Origin: an uncultured Balneolaceae bacterium
GTDB lineage: Bacteria > Bacteroidota > Rhodothermia > Balneolales > Balneolaceae
NCBI GenBank assembly: GCA_938003885.1
Contig: CALKWT010000094.1
Span: forward strand, 1 to 22,376
DNA: 22,376 nt
Reading direction: 5' to 3'
Part shown: in pieces, positions 6,800 to 15,301 of the stretch
How the letters are laid out: each line of letters opens with the position of its first letter
How positions within the stretch are numbered: the stretch's first letter is position 1
Position numbers and translations under genes: made by a program
Notes under the pieces: model-generated
Database searches by the model: none
What the model was told of the DNA's origin: nothing
What the model saw: the letters and a program-made list of their open reading frames with translations, nothing else

Positions 6800-8494
6800 C
6801 TACTCATACCGGTCGGAGAACAGGTTTTCATCCTCGGGTGAACCGATCAGAATCAGTTCGTCCCCCATCTGAATCACACGGTCCGGTTCAGGGCTTACGA
6901 TCATCTCGTCATTTGAATTGATGGCCAGGACGGTACACCCGGTTTCACTGCGGATAACGGTATCTGCCAACCTCTTTCCGGCCAGCTTTTTATTTACAAT
7001 ATGATTGAAAATATTAAGTCCTTCGGCCAGAATTAAAACATCCTGCCCCTCCAGAATATTAAACATGGAGTTGGCACCCATAGAGGCATAGGACATCACA
7101 AAGTCGGCGCCGGCGCGGTGCAGCGTATTGATGTTTTTCTCATATGTAGCCCGGCTGATGATCTGAATATCCGGAAATAGCTGCCGGCAGTAGATGGTCA
7201 GATAGATGTTCATGTCATCGTTGTGAGTCGTGATCAGCACGGTATGCGCATCTTTCATTCCCGCCTTCTCCAGCACTTCGATTGCGGCGGCATCTCCCAG
7301 AATATACTTTTCACGATTCCGTATCCGGGTCGGATCTTTATCGATAATCCGGTAATCGATCTGACGCTCCTCCAGTGATCTGGCTGCTGCCCTCCCGACC
7401 CGGCCACCGCCTATGATCATGACTGGCTGATCGGATACATTGTAAATACTGACAAGCTCATCATAATTTCGAAGTTGCTGTACAGATCCTGCCAGTACCA
7501 GAGCTGTTTCTGCAGTAATGACGGAGTCAGGCAATGGATGTTTAAATACTCCCCGTTTCCAGATACCGGCCACCGTAATTCCTGTTTTCTCCCGTATGCG
7601 GCTTTCGCGCAGGGTCTTGCCGACGTAGGGCGTGTCCTGGACAGTCGCCTCACCAATCACCAAATCATCGATATGTCCGATAATGTGTACCCTTGCATTA
7701 CCTCCAATTGTCCGACGGGCGAGAGCCCTGCCAAGAATTTCACCCAGCTGAAGCACATGGTCGGCTCCGGCCAGCTGCAGAATATCCACTGAGTCTTCAA
7801 CATCTGCCGTTGCCACAACCTTGATGTCGGGATTGTACTCTTTGACAGTAAAGGTGATATTTGTGTTGATGGTATCACTCCCGGAAGCGATCACCAGTTT
7901 TGCATCTTGAATATTCAGATTGGAATAGGTATCAAAGTCGGTAGGGTCCAGATTAAGCACCTTATATCCCGCATCCGCCAATTCAAGGGCTTTGATTAGT
8001 GTTGGTTCCAGTATGACATAGGGTATTTTATAGGCGGTCAGCTTTCGAATCAACGCTTCCGTGACAGAGTTCAGTTCGGTAATCAGCACATGATCCTTGA
8101 CAGAGGGATCCAGTTTTTTGGGAGCCCTTGAACGGCTCAGTGATTTTATCCAGGGAGCGTAGAAAAACTCGATAAAGGTAAAAGGCAACATGACAAGTAG
8201 AAAAAGCATACCCGAGAAGAGTACGACCATAGAGAACATGCGCCCGAGGTCCGTCGTGAATACGATATCACCATACCCAAGAGTGCTCATGGTGGTGAGT
8301 ACCCAGTAAAATCCGGTGAACCAGGAGTGGTCCTGCCCCTCATAGGCTGCAACGAAATGAAAGAGAATGCTGTAGCCGATATAGATCACAACGATCAGAG
8401 TGACAAACTTAATCAGCCTCCTGATGTTGGTCTTGGCACGTCTGGTATTGAAGAATGAGGTATAACTGTCTAAGAATTTCAAAGAGGGTGCCAC
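6800..8494 (-). CDS. Two-helix potassium channel with tandem RCK (TrkA-N/TrkA-C) domains
   Basis: A ligand-gated K+ channel subunit in the inner membrane. Helix 1 is near 28-48, the pore loop carries the selectivity filter TLGYGD (71-76), and helix 2 is near 85-110. The cytosolic part has two RCK units: an N-lobe at about 133-260 with a C-lobe to about 345, then a second N-lobe from 357 and a C-lobe at about 475-560. Only the second RCK has the nucleotide-binding GGGRVG (362-367) with an acidic residue after strand 2 (IIDKD). The first reads LITELNSVTE at that place and so lacks the glycine motif. The start is GTG (8492-8494); no in-frame ATG exists between the upstream stop and residue 69. 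It converges on DoxX and diverges from rlmN. Confidence 0.93.
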   Translation of the reverse strand: MAPSLKFLDSYTSFFNTRRAKTNIRRLIKFVTLIVVIYIGYSILFHFVAAYEGQDHSWFTGFYWVLTTMSTLGYGDIVFTTDLGRMFSMVVLFSGMLFLLVMLPFTFIEFFYAPWIKSLSRSRAPKKLDPSVKDHVLITELNSVTEALIRKLTAYKIPYVILEPTLIKALELADAGYKVLNLDPTDFDTYSNLNIQDAKLVIASGSDTINTNITFTVKEYNPDIKVVATADVEDSVDILQLAGADHVLQLGEILGRALARRTIGGNARVHIIGHIDDLVIGEATVQDTPYVGKTLRESRIREKTGITVAGIWKRGVFKHPLPDSVITAETALVLAGSVQQLRNYDELVSIYNVSDQPVMIIGGGRVGRAAARSLEERQIDYRIIDKDPTRIRNREKYILGDAAAIEVLEKAGMKDAHTVLITTHNDDMNIYLTIYCRQLFPDIQIISRATYEKNINTLHRAGADFVMSYASMGANSMFNILEGQDVLILAEGLNIFNHIVNKKLAGKRLADTVIRSETGCTVLAINSNDEMIVSPEPDRVIQMGDELILIGSPEDENLFSDRYE

Positions 8495-8815
8495 TGGTCT
8501 GGTGGTTGGAATCAGATTTTGTAAGCTATCATTCTAAGAAGTTTTAAGGTAAACTAAAAAGCCGTCTCGGAAAATTAACCAGAAAAGTGAGTTCTGGAAA
8601 ACCGTTTGGGAGCTGTATACTTGTTCAAATTACATTCAAAAGATTGAGAATCGCGATGGGTATCCAATTGCCCCGGTGCCTGATTTCATGAATACTGCCG
8701 GCCCCCCGTGCGATGAAGCAAGACGATAAAAAAGGTTGTGCAGAAGAGAAGTAAATTGGTAAACCAGAGACGGGCCGTATTATGTGTTCCATGAGATTGT
8801 TTGTATCTTTACTGT
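8495..8815. other. Intergenic region between divergent channel and rlmN genes
   Basis: This 321-base gap separates two divergently transcribed genes, so it should hold both promoters. I see no ORF with coding character, no tRNA, and no strong hairpin. The only candidate signal is the -7-like box next to rlmN, listed separately. Confidence 0.6.
8804..8811 (+). promoter_or_regulatory. Candidate -7 box of rlmN
   Basis: TATCTTTA matches TAnnTTTG at 7 of 8 positions and ends 4 bases before the preferred ATG, which would give a leaderless message. No good TTG is seen at the expected -33 distance. Confidence 0.28.
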
Positions 8816-9931
8816 ATGGAAAATGAAGAAAACATCAGAGTGAAAAGAACAGATCTAAAATCTCTAAACCGGAGTGAGTTGAATCAATTTCTGGAAGAGA
8901 TGGGGCTGGCCAGCTACCGGTCGGATCAGGTTTTTCAGTGGCTTTATCAAAAGGGGGTATCCGATTTTTCCGAAATGACGAACCTCTCAAAAGATCTGAG
9001 AAACAGGCTTTCAGACTTGGCAGAGATAAGGAGGATCAGCGAGTATAGCCGGCAGGAGTCGCAAGACGGTACGGTAAAGTTTCTATTTCAGCTGGATGAC
9101 CCGCAGGAGTTCAAGGTAGAGGCTGTTCTGATTCCCGATTTCTATGAAGATGGAGTAGCCAACCGGCTGACCGTCTGCGTCTCGTCACAAGTAGGCTGTA
9201 TGTTTGGGTGTTCGTTCTGTGCAACCGGAAAAATGGGGTACTTCCGCAGCCTTACGCATGGTGAGATCGTAGATCAGGTTCAGCAGATTAACGAATTTGC
9301 AGAAGCCCGGTTTGGTAAGAAAATCACAAATATCGTCTATATGGGAATGGGCGAACCGCTGCACAACTACAAGGCTGTGACAGAATCCGTCCGTATCCTG
9401 ACGGATCCCCTCGGTATGGATCTTTCGCCCCGCAGAATTACCATCTCTACAGTGGGCCTTACCAAACAGATTCAGCAACTTGCACGGGAGGATCTGGGGG
9501 TAGGCCTGGCGATTTCACTGCATGCAGCTGACGACGTCAAGAGAAATAAAATCATGCCTATCAATGAGAGTTTGAATCTTGAAAAGCTGGAACAGGCAGT
9601 ACGATTCTATTTTCAAACCACTATGCAGCCGATTACTTACGAATATCTGCTGTTCGATGAGTTTAATGATACAGCAGAAGATGCCCGGAGGCTGATCAAC
9701 ATCGTGCGGTGGGCTCCCTCGAAAGTGAATGTGATCATGTATAACAATGTGGCGGGGGTGGCTTTGAAAAGGGCAAGGGAAGACCGTCTGAACCTCTTTA
9801 TGCGAACTCTGGCCAATGCAGATGTTACAGCTACCGTACGCCGGAGCCGGGGGGACGACATCGATGCAGGATGCGGGCAGCTGGCCATTCGCGAAGGGCA
9901 GGAGAGAGGGAAATCCCTGGCGAAAGGTTGA
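8816..9931 (+). CDS. rlmN: 23S rRNA/tRNA adenine-C2 methyltransferase RlmN
   Basis: A radical SAM enzyme that methylates C2 of A2503 in 23S rRNA and, in many bacteria, A37 of some tRNAs. Numbered from the ATG at 8816 (371 residues), the 4Fe-4S cysteines are C128, C132 and C135 (CMFGCSFC). The two mechanistic cysteines are C121 (TVCVSSQVG) and C353 (DAGCGQL). GMGEPL (177-182) is the SAM-contact motif. The N-terminal RNA-binding helical region precedes them. An in-frame TTG lies 15 bases upstream (8801), but the family N-terminus and the ATG support 8816. Length and all key residues are standard, so activity is expected. It stands alone, facing the GhrA-like gene. Confidence 0.96.
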   Translation: MENEENIRVKRTDLKSLNRSELNQFLEEMGLASYRSDQVFQWLYQKGVSDFSEMTNLSKDLRNRLSDLAEIRRISEYSRQESQDGTVKFLFQLDDPQEFKVEAVLIPDFYEDGVANRLTVCVSSQVGCMFGCSFCATGKMGYFRSLTHGEIVDQVQQINEFAEARFGKKITNIVYMGMGEPLHNYKAVTESVRILTDPLGMDLSPRRITISTVGLTKQIQQLAREDLGVGLAISLHAADDVKRNKIMPINESLNLEKLEQAVRFYFQTTMQPITYEYLLFDEFNDTAEDARRLINIVRWAPSKVNVIMYNNVAGVALKRAREDRLNLFMRTLANADVTATVRRSRGDDIDAGCGQLAIREGQERGKSLAKG

Positions 9932-10062
9932 TCTTATTCTGCTTGCCGCAGATTTGCCAGTCTAACAGGGTCTTTTAAAAGATGAGTTTCCTCTCCTGAA
10001 CGAAGGATGGAGAGAAAGTTCATGGGAAAATCAACCCACCTTTCTGCTGGAAGCAGCCATAG

Positions 10063-10989
10063 TTAGTAGCCTGAACGCCTGTCCGCCAGATGGAGCAGTT
10101 CCATTCCCGACAGGAGCCGTTTGTAATTTTCCACGATGAGTGGTGCCGCTTCTTCTTCCTCGGTAATTGCAGCCACATGGGGGGTGATTGTTATATTTTT
10201 TCGATTCCAGTAAGCGTGAAGGTCAGGCAGAGGTTCTTTGGTAAAGACATCGAGAACGGCGTGCTGAATATGGCCTGTATCCAGAGCGTAGATCAGATCT
10301 TCATCCACAAGCAGCTTCCCGCGGCCCACATTGATGTAGAAAGAGGGCTCTTTCAATTTTTTAAAAAGATCCAGATCCACGATACCGTCTGTCTGCGGGG
10401 TCAGTGGCAGAAGAGAGACAAGGATATTTACAGTCGACAGAAAGGGTTCCAGATTCTGCTCGTCGTAGGTCGTTACCGAGGGGATCTCCTTTTTAGAGCG
10501 TGCCCAGCCTGCCACCTGGAATCCATTCATGGCCAGTTTTTCAGCGGTTCTCTTTCCCAGTTCTCCGAGCCCCATGATTCCAACCGTGATCTCCTTTTTT
10601 GAGAGGGGACGACGGGGATTCCACTGCACGAGAGATTGCTGGGTATGGTATAGATGAGAGTGATTGATAATATTCAGAACCGACATCAGTACAAAATCGG
10701 ATATCTGTTCGGCCATGGAAGGGAGGACCAGCCGTACGATCCGGACATGATCCGGAATGGATTCATCGTTTATAAGATGCTCAACACCCGCACCCAGGGA
10801 GGAGACCGCCTTCAGGTTAGGATAGGAGTGAAACAGCTGCTTCGGTTGATTCCATGCAACGGCAAACTGTACTCGCCTGGGATCTTGAACACGAGGCCAG
10901 ATATCCAGATCAATATTGGGGTCGGTAGCCCGGATCAGATCTGCCAGCCTGGAAAGATCTCTATTCTGAGAAACCAGTAACAAGGACAT
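10063..10989 (-). CDS. D-2-hydroxyacid dehydrogenase, glyoxylate/hydroxypyruvate reductase A-like
   Basis: A cytosolic NAD(P)H-dependent reductase of 2-oxoacids such as glyoxylate or hydroxypyruvate. The Rossmann motif GLGELG is at 140-145. The catalytic triad of the family is visible: Arg223 (NVGRGK), Glu252 (FTKEPLP) and His271 (TPHVAAI). After strand 2 the sequence reads GWARSKK (161-167), with Arg and Ser in place of an acidic residue, which suggests NADPH preference. SSLGAGVEHL (63-72) is typical of the GhrA group. Its 308 residues match the family. The ATG (10987-10989) is preceded by GAGAGG on the coding strand, one of the few Shine-Dalgarno-like sites here. It converges on rlmN. Confidence 0.9.
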   Translation of the reverse strand: MSLLLVSQNRDLSRLADLIRATDPNIDLDIWPRVQDPRRVQFAVAWNQPKQLFHSYPNLKAVSSLGAGVEHLINDESIPDHVRIVRLVLPSMAEQISDFVLMSVLNIINHSHLYHTQQSLVQWNPRRPLSKKEITVGIMGLGELGKRTAEKLAMNGFQVAGWARSKKEIPSVTTYDEQNLEPFLSTVNILVSLLPLTPQTDGIVDLDLFKKLKEPSFYINVGRGKLLVDEDLIYALDTGHIQHAVLDVFTKEPLPDLHAYWNRKNITITPHVAAITEEEEAAPLIVENYKRLLSGMELLHLADRRSGY

Positions 10990-11183
10990 AGACGCAACCT
11001 CTCTTCTTTATGGCAGATTATTTCGGTGAACGCTTCGATGGCATTCAATCGTAAGATAATAATTCCTTGTACAATCCAATACTTTTTGTTGAGAATCAGG
11101 GAGGAGCCTGTCAGGCAACATGGCTTGGGAGGGACAATTTCAAAACTTCTTGTAAATCAATCTCTTTTTATCCGATCAATCCT

Positions 11184-11191
11184 TAGATTTG
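11184..11191 (+). promoter_or_regulatory. Candidate -7 box of the S9 peptidase gene
   Basis: TAGATTTG is an exact match to the Bacteroidota TAnnTTTG -7 element, 61 bases before the preferred ATG (11253). No TTG is found at the usual 17-23 base distance upstream, so only half of the promoter is supported. Confidence 0.35.
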
Positions 11192-11252
11192 GGCTATAGA
11201 CAAAATGATAATACCGTGGCGGACAGAACGCCTTAAACCGAATCACATATCC

Positions 11253-14006
11253 ATGTTACTAAATAGAAGACACGTTTTTCTTCTCCTCCTGTTGCTGATC
11301 TGTTTTGGCACGGATGCTCTTACAGCTCAGGAACAGTTCACGTTCGAAGATGTAATGAAATTTGAAGATATTAAAACTCCTGTAATTTCTGCCGATGGAA
11401 AATGGGTAGCCTACGGGATCTGGCCCGAGATCGGGGATGGTGAGACTCTCATACGGTCAGTCTCCGGAGACAGAGAGTTTAGAGTTGAACGCGGAACTAA
11501 TCCCCGTTTAACCCCTGACGGAAGATGGGCGGGGGTCTTGGTCCAACCTCCCTATATTGAAGCGCAAAATGCCGGAAAAGAGGCTCCGAGGCAGGGCTTC
11601 ACCCTGCTGCAGACCAACGGGGAAGATCGCCTGGTGTACGAGGAGGTAAGGCGATTCTCATTTTCGAATGACGGCAAGTGGGCGGTGATTCATCACTATC
11701 AAGATAAAAAACTGGAAGATCTTAAAGATAAAAGCAGCCAGACGGGCCATCCCCTTACTCTAACCCACCTGGAGTCAGGGTGGAGCCGGAAATTCGATTT
11801 TGTGCATGAGGCAGCCGTCGACAGCACATCCAAATACCTGGCATTTTCACGGGTTGATACCACAGGGTTGGAGAATGGCCTCTATCTGATCGATCTGGAG
11901 CGAACAGAACCACAGGAGGAGAAAGTAGCCGGCTTTGAGAACGGACTCTTCTCCAATCTGACATGGGATCATAAGAACTACCGCATAGCCTATACAGCAG
12001 CGGAGATGGATACCACGCATAACTACCACCCTTCGGATGCTACCCTCTATCTCTATACTCCCGGGGGAGCACCGGAAGTATTGGTAACCCCGGAGGAGAC
12101 GGAAGATGGGTACAGGCTTCGATCCAATAACCGCCTGATGTGGACTCACGATGGCGACCGCCTTTTTTACGGGGTCTCCCTGGCTGAGATGGTAGCACTG
12201 GATGAGAAGAAAGAGGAGACAGATTCTCTGACGGTTGAGAATCTCTATGATACCAGTCGCATTCTGAAGGGAATTGAAGGAAAAGTGTGGCACTGGGATG
12301 ATCCGCTTATAAAAACGCACGAAAAGCAGACGTGGCAGAGTCGGAAAAACCACCTCTACAGAGCCGTTTATCATCTGGATCAGGGCCGCTCCGTTCAGCT
12401 TGCCACCCCTTCTGTCCCCACAGTACAGCCGGCACATCACAGTGGAAAGATATTGGGTTACTCAGAGCTTCCTTATCAGAAACTTCGAACCTGGGATGGA
12501 ACCTATCGCGATTACTACCTGATCGATCTGGAGACGGGCGAGGCTGAACTCATTCTGGAGAAGCAGCGTTTCGGTGCAACCCTTTCGCCTGGCGGAACCT
12601 GGGCCGCATGGTTCGACGGGCATGAATGGAATATACGCCATACGGAGACGGGCATGGTACGAAATCTCACATCCCATATCGACACCCCCTTTACCGATGA
12701 AGATAATGACCGGCCCATGCCATCGGGCTCATACGGCATTGGAGGGTGGACGGAGCAGGACCGGCACATTTTGTTGTATGACAAATATGACCTTTGGCAA
12801 ATGGATACCCGGGACGGCCAGTCTCTGCGAATCACAGATGGCCGTGAGGAGAGCAGGATCTTCCGGATCCGGGATCTGAATCCACAGGAAAACTTCTTTT
12901 CAAACAGTGAGCGGTTACTGCTCACCATGTACCATGATCTCAATAAAAATTTCGGTTTTTATGAAGCGAGATTGGGGAGTGAGGGGGCCAGCCAGATTCT
13001 GGAGGAGGAGAAGAAATTCTCGGTGGTTGCACTGGCCGGTGAGAGTGATGCCATCCTCTTTACCCGGGAGAGTTACCAGGAGTACCCCAATTTATGGGTG
13101 GCTTCTGACCGAAGATTCCGAAATCCGGTGCAAGTCTCCCACCTTCACGAAGATCTGCTGGAAAGATTTGCGTGGGGAGATGCTGAACTGGTAGAGTGGC
13201 TGAACATGGATGGAGACCCCGTACAGGGTGTTCTGATCTATCCGGGCAACTACGAACCCGGTAAGCAGTATCCGGTCTTCATCTACTATTATGAGCGCTA
13301 TTCGCAGAGGCTTCATGAATTCAACAAGCCGGTGACCAATCACAGGCCTAATCTGGCACAGTTCACCAGTGATGGCTATGCTGTGTTTTTACCCGACATC
13401 TGGTTTGATGTGCCCATTCCAGGATATTCTGCAACAAAAAATCTGGTGCCGGGTGTACATAAGCTGATCGAGATGGGCATTGCCGATCCGGATGCAATCG
13501 GGCTGCACGGCCACTCCTGGAGCGGTTATCTGACGGCGCAGGTCGTTACCCAAACCGACATTTTTGCGGCTGCAGTTGCAGGAGCACCGGTGGGCAATAT
13601 GACCAGTGCATACAGCGGCATCCGGTGGGGTACCGGCCTGGCGAGGCAGTTTCAGTATGAGCAGACACAGAGCCGGCTGGGCGTAAGTATGTGGGAAAAC
13701 CTCTCACCTTATATTGAGAACTCACCGGTTTTCTTTGCTGACCGGATCAACACCCCTCTGCTGATTCAGCACGGGGATGCAGATGAGGCAGTGCCCTGGT
13801 ATCAATCCATAGAGCTCTATCTGGCACTAAGGAGGAACGGTAAGGAGTCGGTTTTCCTTCACTACTATGATGAGCCGCACCACCTCCGGAAGATGGCTAA
13901 CCGTCTGGATTATGCGATTAAAATGAAAGAGTATATGGATCACTATCTGAAAGGAGAACCCGCGCCTGCCTGGATCACCGATGGGGTACCCTGGCAGGGT
14001 AATTAG
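11253..14006 (+). CDS. Large secreted S9-family (prolyl oligopeptidase-type) peptidase
   Basis: A serine peptidase expected to act outside the cytoplasm. From the ATG at 11253 the protein has 917 residues and starts with a classic signal peptide (MLLNRRHV, a run of leucines, then DALTA before Gln26). An ATG at 11205 would add 16 polar residues ahead of it and is less likely. Residues of about 30-640 form a beta-propeller with repeated S-x-DGKW blades (for example ISADGKW, LTPDGRW, FSNDGKW). The C-terminal hydrolase domain holds Ser755 in GHSWSG, Asp844 in HGDADEAVP and His876 in EPHHL. This is not DPPIV: the paired-glutamate motif is absent and the propeller is longer. Substrate is unknown; an oligo- or aminopeptidase role is inferred. 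Confidence 0.88.
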   Translation: MLLNRRHVFLLLLLLICFGTDALTAQEQFTFEDVMKFEDIKTPVISADGKWVAYGIWPEIGDGETLIRSVSGDREFRVERGTNPRLTPDGRWAGVLVQPPYIEAQNAGKEAPRQGFTLLQTNGEDRLVYEEVRRFSFSNDGKWAVIHHYQDKKLEDLKDKSSQTGHPLTLTHLESGWSRKFDFVHEAAVDSTSKYLAFSRVDTTGLENGLYLIDLERTEPQEEKVAGFENGLFSNLTWDHKNYRIAYTAAEMDTTHNYHPSDATLYLYTPGGAPEVLVTPEETEDGYRLRSNNRLMWTHDGDRLFYGVSLAEMVALDEKKEETDSLTVENLYDTSRILKGIEGKVWHWDDPLIKTHEKQTWQSRKNHLYRAVYHLDQGRSVQLATPSVPTVQPAHHSGKILGYSELPYQKLRTWDGTYRDYYLIDLETGEAELILEKQRFGATLSPGGTWAAWFDGHEWNIRHTETGMVRNLTSHIDTPFTDEDNDRPMPSGSYGIGGWTEQDRHILLYDKYDLWQMDTRDGQSLRITDGREESRIFRIRDLNPQENFFSNSERLLLTMYHDLNKNFGFYEARLGSEGASQILEEEKKFSVVALAGESDAILFTRESYQEYPNLWVASDRRFRNPVQVSHLHEDLLERFAWGDAELVEWLNMDGDPVQGVLIYPGNYEPGKQYPVFIYYYERYSQRLHEFNKPVTNHRPNLAQFTSDGYAVFLPDIWFDVPIPGYSATKNLVPGVHKLIEMGIADPDAIGLHGHSWSGYLTAQVVTQTDIFAAAVAGAPVGNMTSAYSGIRWGTGLARQFQYEQTQSRLGVSMWENLSPYIENSPVFFADRINTPLLIQHGDADEAVPWYQSIELYLALRRNGKESVFLHYYDEPHHLRKMANRLDYAIKMKEYMDHYLKGEPAPAWITDGVPWQGN

Positions 14007-14082
14007 ACGATGCCTCTGTGACGATTTTCGGTCCGGAAGCGGCAGAAATAAATTTTAAAATAACACTAAACAGAAACCTTTT

Positions 14083-14090
14083 TAATCTTG
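14083..14090 (+). promoter_or_regulatory. ytoQ: Candidate -7 box of ytoQ
   Basis: TAATCTTG matches TAnnTTTG at 7 of 8 positions and ends 5 bases before the preferred ATG (14096). It would give a leaderless transcript inside the short gap after the peptidase gene. No clear -33 partner is seen. Confidence 0.28.
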
Positions 14091-14095
14091 ATAAG

Positions 14096-14542
14096 ATGAT
14101 TTGGAATGTATATTTATCTGGTGAAATTCATTCAGACTGGCGAAATGAAATAGAGAAAGAAGTTGAAGCGAGAGACTTGCCGGTCGACCTCTATGCCCCT
14201 GTCACCGATCATGCTGCTTCCGATGATGTCGGCATTACTATTCTGGGTGATGAGGAGAAGGATGTTTGGAAGGATAGTAAAGGAGCTAAAATCAACGCTA
14301 TCCGGACAAGAACTCTCATAGAGCAGGCGGATATTGTGGTTGTCCGCTTCGGGGAAAAGTACCGTCAGTGGAATGCCGCTTTTGATGCCGGCTATGCAGC
14401 AGCTTTGGGTAAAAAATTGATCGTCATGCACCCTGAAGAGCACACCCATGCGCTAAAAGAGGTGAATGCTGCTGCACTTGCCGTTTGCCGTACTCCGAAG
14501 CAGGTGGTTGAAATACTCGATTACGTCATCCTGAAGAAGTAA
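14096..14542 (+). CDS. ytoQ: YtoQ family protein
   Basis: A 148-residue member of the YtoQ family, small cytosolic proteins related in fold to nucleoside 2-deoxyribosyltransferases; the biological reaction is not established. The family pattern is clear: WNVYLSGEIHSDWRNEI at the start (3-19), TDHAASDD (38-45), KINAIRT (65-71) and FGEKYRQWNAAFDAGYAAAL (85-104). A GTG at 14018 would add 26 residues with no family resemblance, so the ATG at 14096, directly before the conserved strand, is chosen. It lies 89 bases after the S9 peptidase gene and 24 bases from the convergent cupin gene. Confidence 0.9.
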   Translation: MIWNVYLSGEIHSDWRNEIEKEVEARDLPVDLYAPVTDHAASDDVGITILGDEEKDVWKDSKGAKINAIRTRTLIEQADIVVVRFGEKYRQWNAAFDAGYAAALGKKLIVMHPEEHTHALKEVNAAALAVCRTPKQVVEILDYVILKK

Positions 14543-14566
14543 AATGCACCGTTAACGGAGGGATGT

Positions 14567-15082
14567 TCAATCCGTACGGTCACGGCCGTAATCATCCTGG
14601 AGCCGCACGATGTCCTCCTCATCTGAGGGGTGCAGGGGATCTGTATGGAGCCAGATTTCAGCTACCACTCCCCAATGATCCAGGCCTGTCAATCGGTGTC
14701 GGATCTCCCTGGGGAGAGTGATCTGGCTGCCAGTTTCATGAACTTCGACCGGGGTGAGTTGATCCGTCGGGCTCTGGCAGATCCCAACCGGCCCCTGGAT
14801 CACAGACCAAACTTCTGACCTGCGATGATGATACTGCCATGACAGCCTTGCTTTCGGAGCTACAAAGAGGAGTTTCGGGCTCATGGGCAGCTCCAGTTCG
14901 GCAGGGTTGAGCCCATCCAGATTCTGGAAATAGTTCTTGATAAAGGAGGATAGGGAGTCCCCCTGTATCAAAAAGAATCCACCCCAAGGCCTTTCCAGAT
15001 CTTTGGATTCTATATGAATATTTTGTTGAACCAAACGACTCTCAAAGCGCGCGGCGATCTCTATTATCGATAGTTGAGACAT
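14567..15082 (-). CDS. Cupin protein similar to the type II phosphomannose isomerase domain
   Basis: A 171-residue single-domain protein with the cupin pattern of the C-terminal half of type II mannose-6-phosphate isomerases. PWGGF (32-36), an upstream strand ending SPKLLFVAPKARLS, then QYHHRRSEVW (83-92) with likely metal ligands His85 or His86 and Glu90, and RHRL with His129 are visible. Related standalone cupins are often named phosphoheptose isomerase or mannose-6-phosphate isomerase in databases. A sugar-phosphate isomerase role is plausible but unproven because the canonical catalytic context is short. It is monocistronic, facing ytoQ. Confidence 0.8.
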   Translation of the reverse strand: MSQLSIIEIAARFESRLVQQNIHIESKDLERPWGGFFLIQGDSLSSFIKNYFQNLDGLNPAELELPMSPKLLFVAPKARLSWQYHHRRSEVWSVIQGPVGICQSPTDQLTPVEVHETGSQITLPREIRHRLTGLDHWGVVAEIWLHTDPLHPSDEEDIVRLQDDYGRDRTD

Positions 15083-15248
15083 AAATTATTTCGTTTTAGT
15101 GGCAGTTATAATTCTGAAAGCAGAGGCAATAGGTATAATATAGCGGAGATCTTGATTATTTGAACAAGAAATTTTGGAAGAGACGACGGATGTGGGCCAC
15201 ACTTGCCGGGTGTTGATAGTAAGAGACGATGAAATGGGGAAATAACTG

Positions 15249-15270
15249 ATTTAACAAGGTTGAGTTAAAT
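15249..15270. promoter_or_regulatory. ATTTAAC/GTTAAAT inverted repeat past the sensor gene
   Basis: Perfect 7 bp arms, ATTTAAC (15249-15255) and GTTAAAT (15264-15270), flank an 8-base spacer. It lies about 32 bases past the end of the HisKA_2 sensor gene and about 170 bases upstream of the cupin start. It shares the core TTAACAAG with the palindrome on the other side of the sensor gene. It may be a regulator site or a weak transcript end. Confidence 0.3.
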
Positions 15271-15301
15271 TTGAACAACCATTTTTCAGCCCTGGATTCT
15301 G

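Noticed and set aside
8801..8815. TTG start adding five residues to RlmN
   Set aside because: The ATG at 8816 matches the family N-terminus, and the upstream codons overlap a candidate promoter box.
9991..10014. CTCTCC...GGAGAG inverted repeat between rlmN and the GhrA-like gene
   Set aside because: Only 6 bp arms with a 12-base loop and no T run; too weak to call a terminator.
14018..14095. GTG start adding 26 residues to YtoQ
   Set aside because: The extra residues have no family resemblance, while the conserved first strand begins right after the ATG at 14096.
14549..14558. CCGTTAACGG palindrome between ytoQ and the cupin gene
   Set aside because: A 10-base palindrome with no loop cannot form a useful hairpin, and its position alone does not support a terminator.
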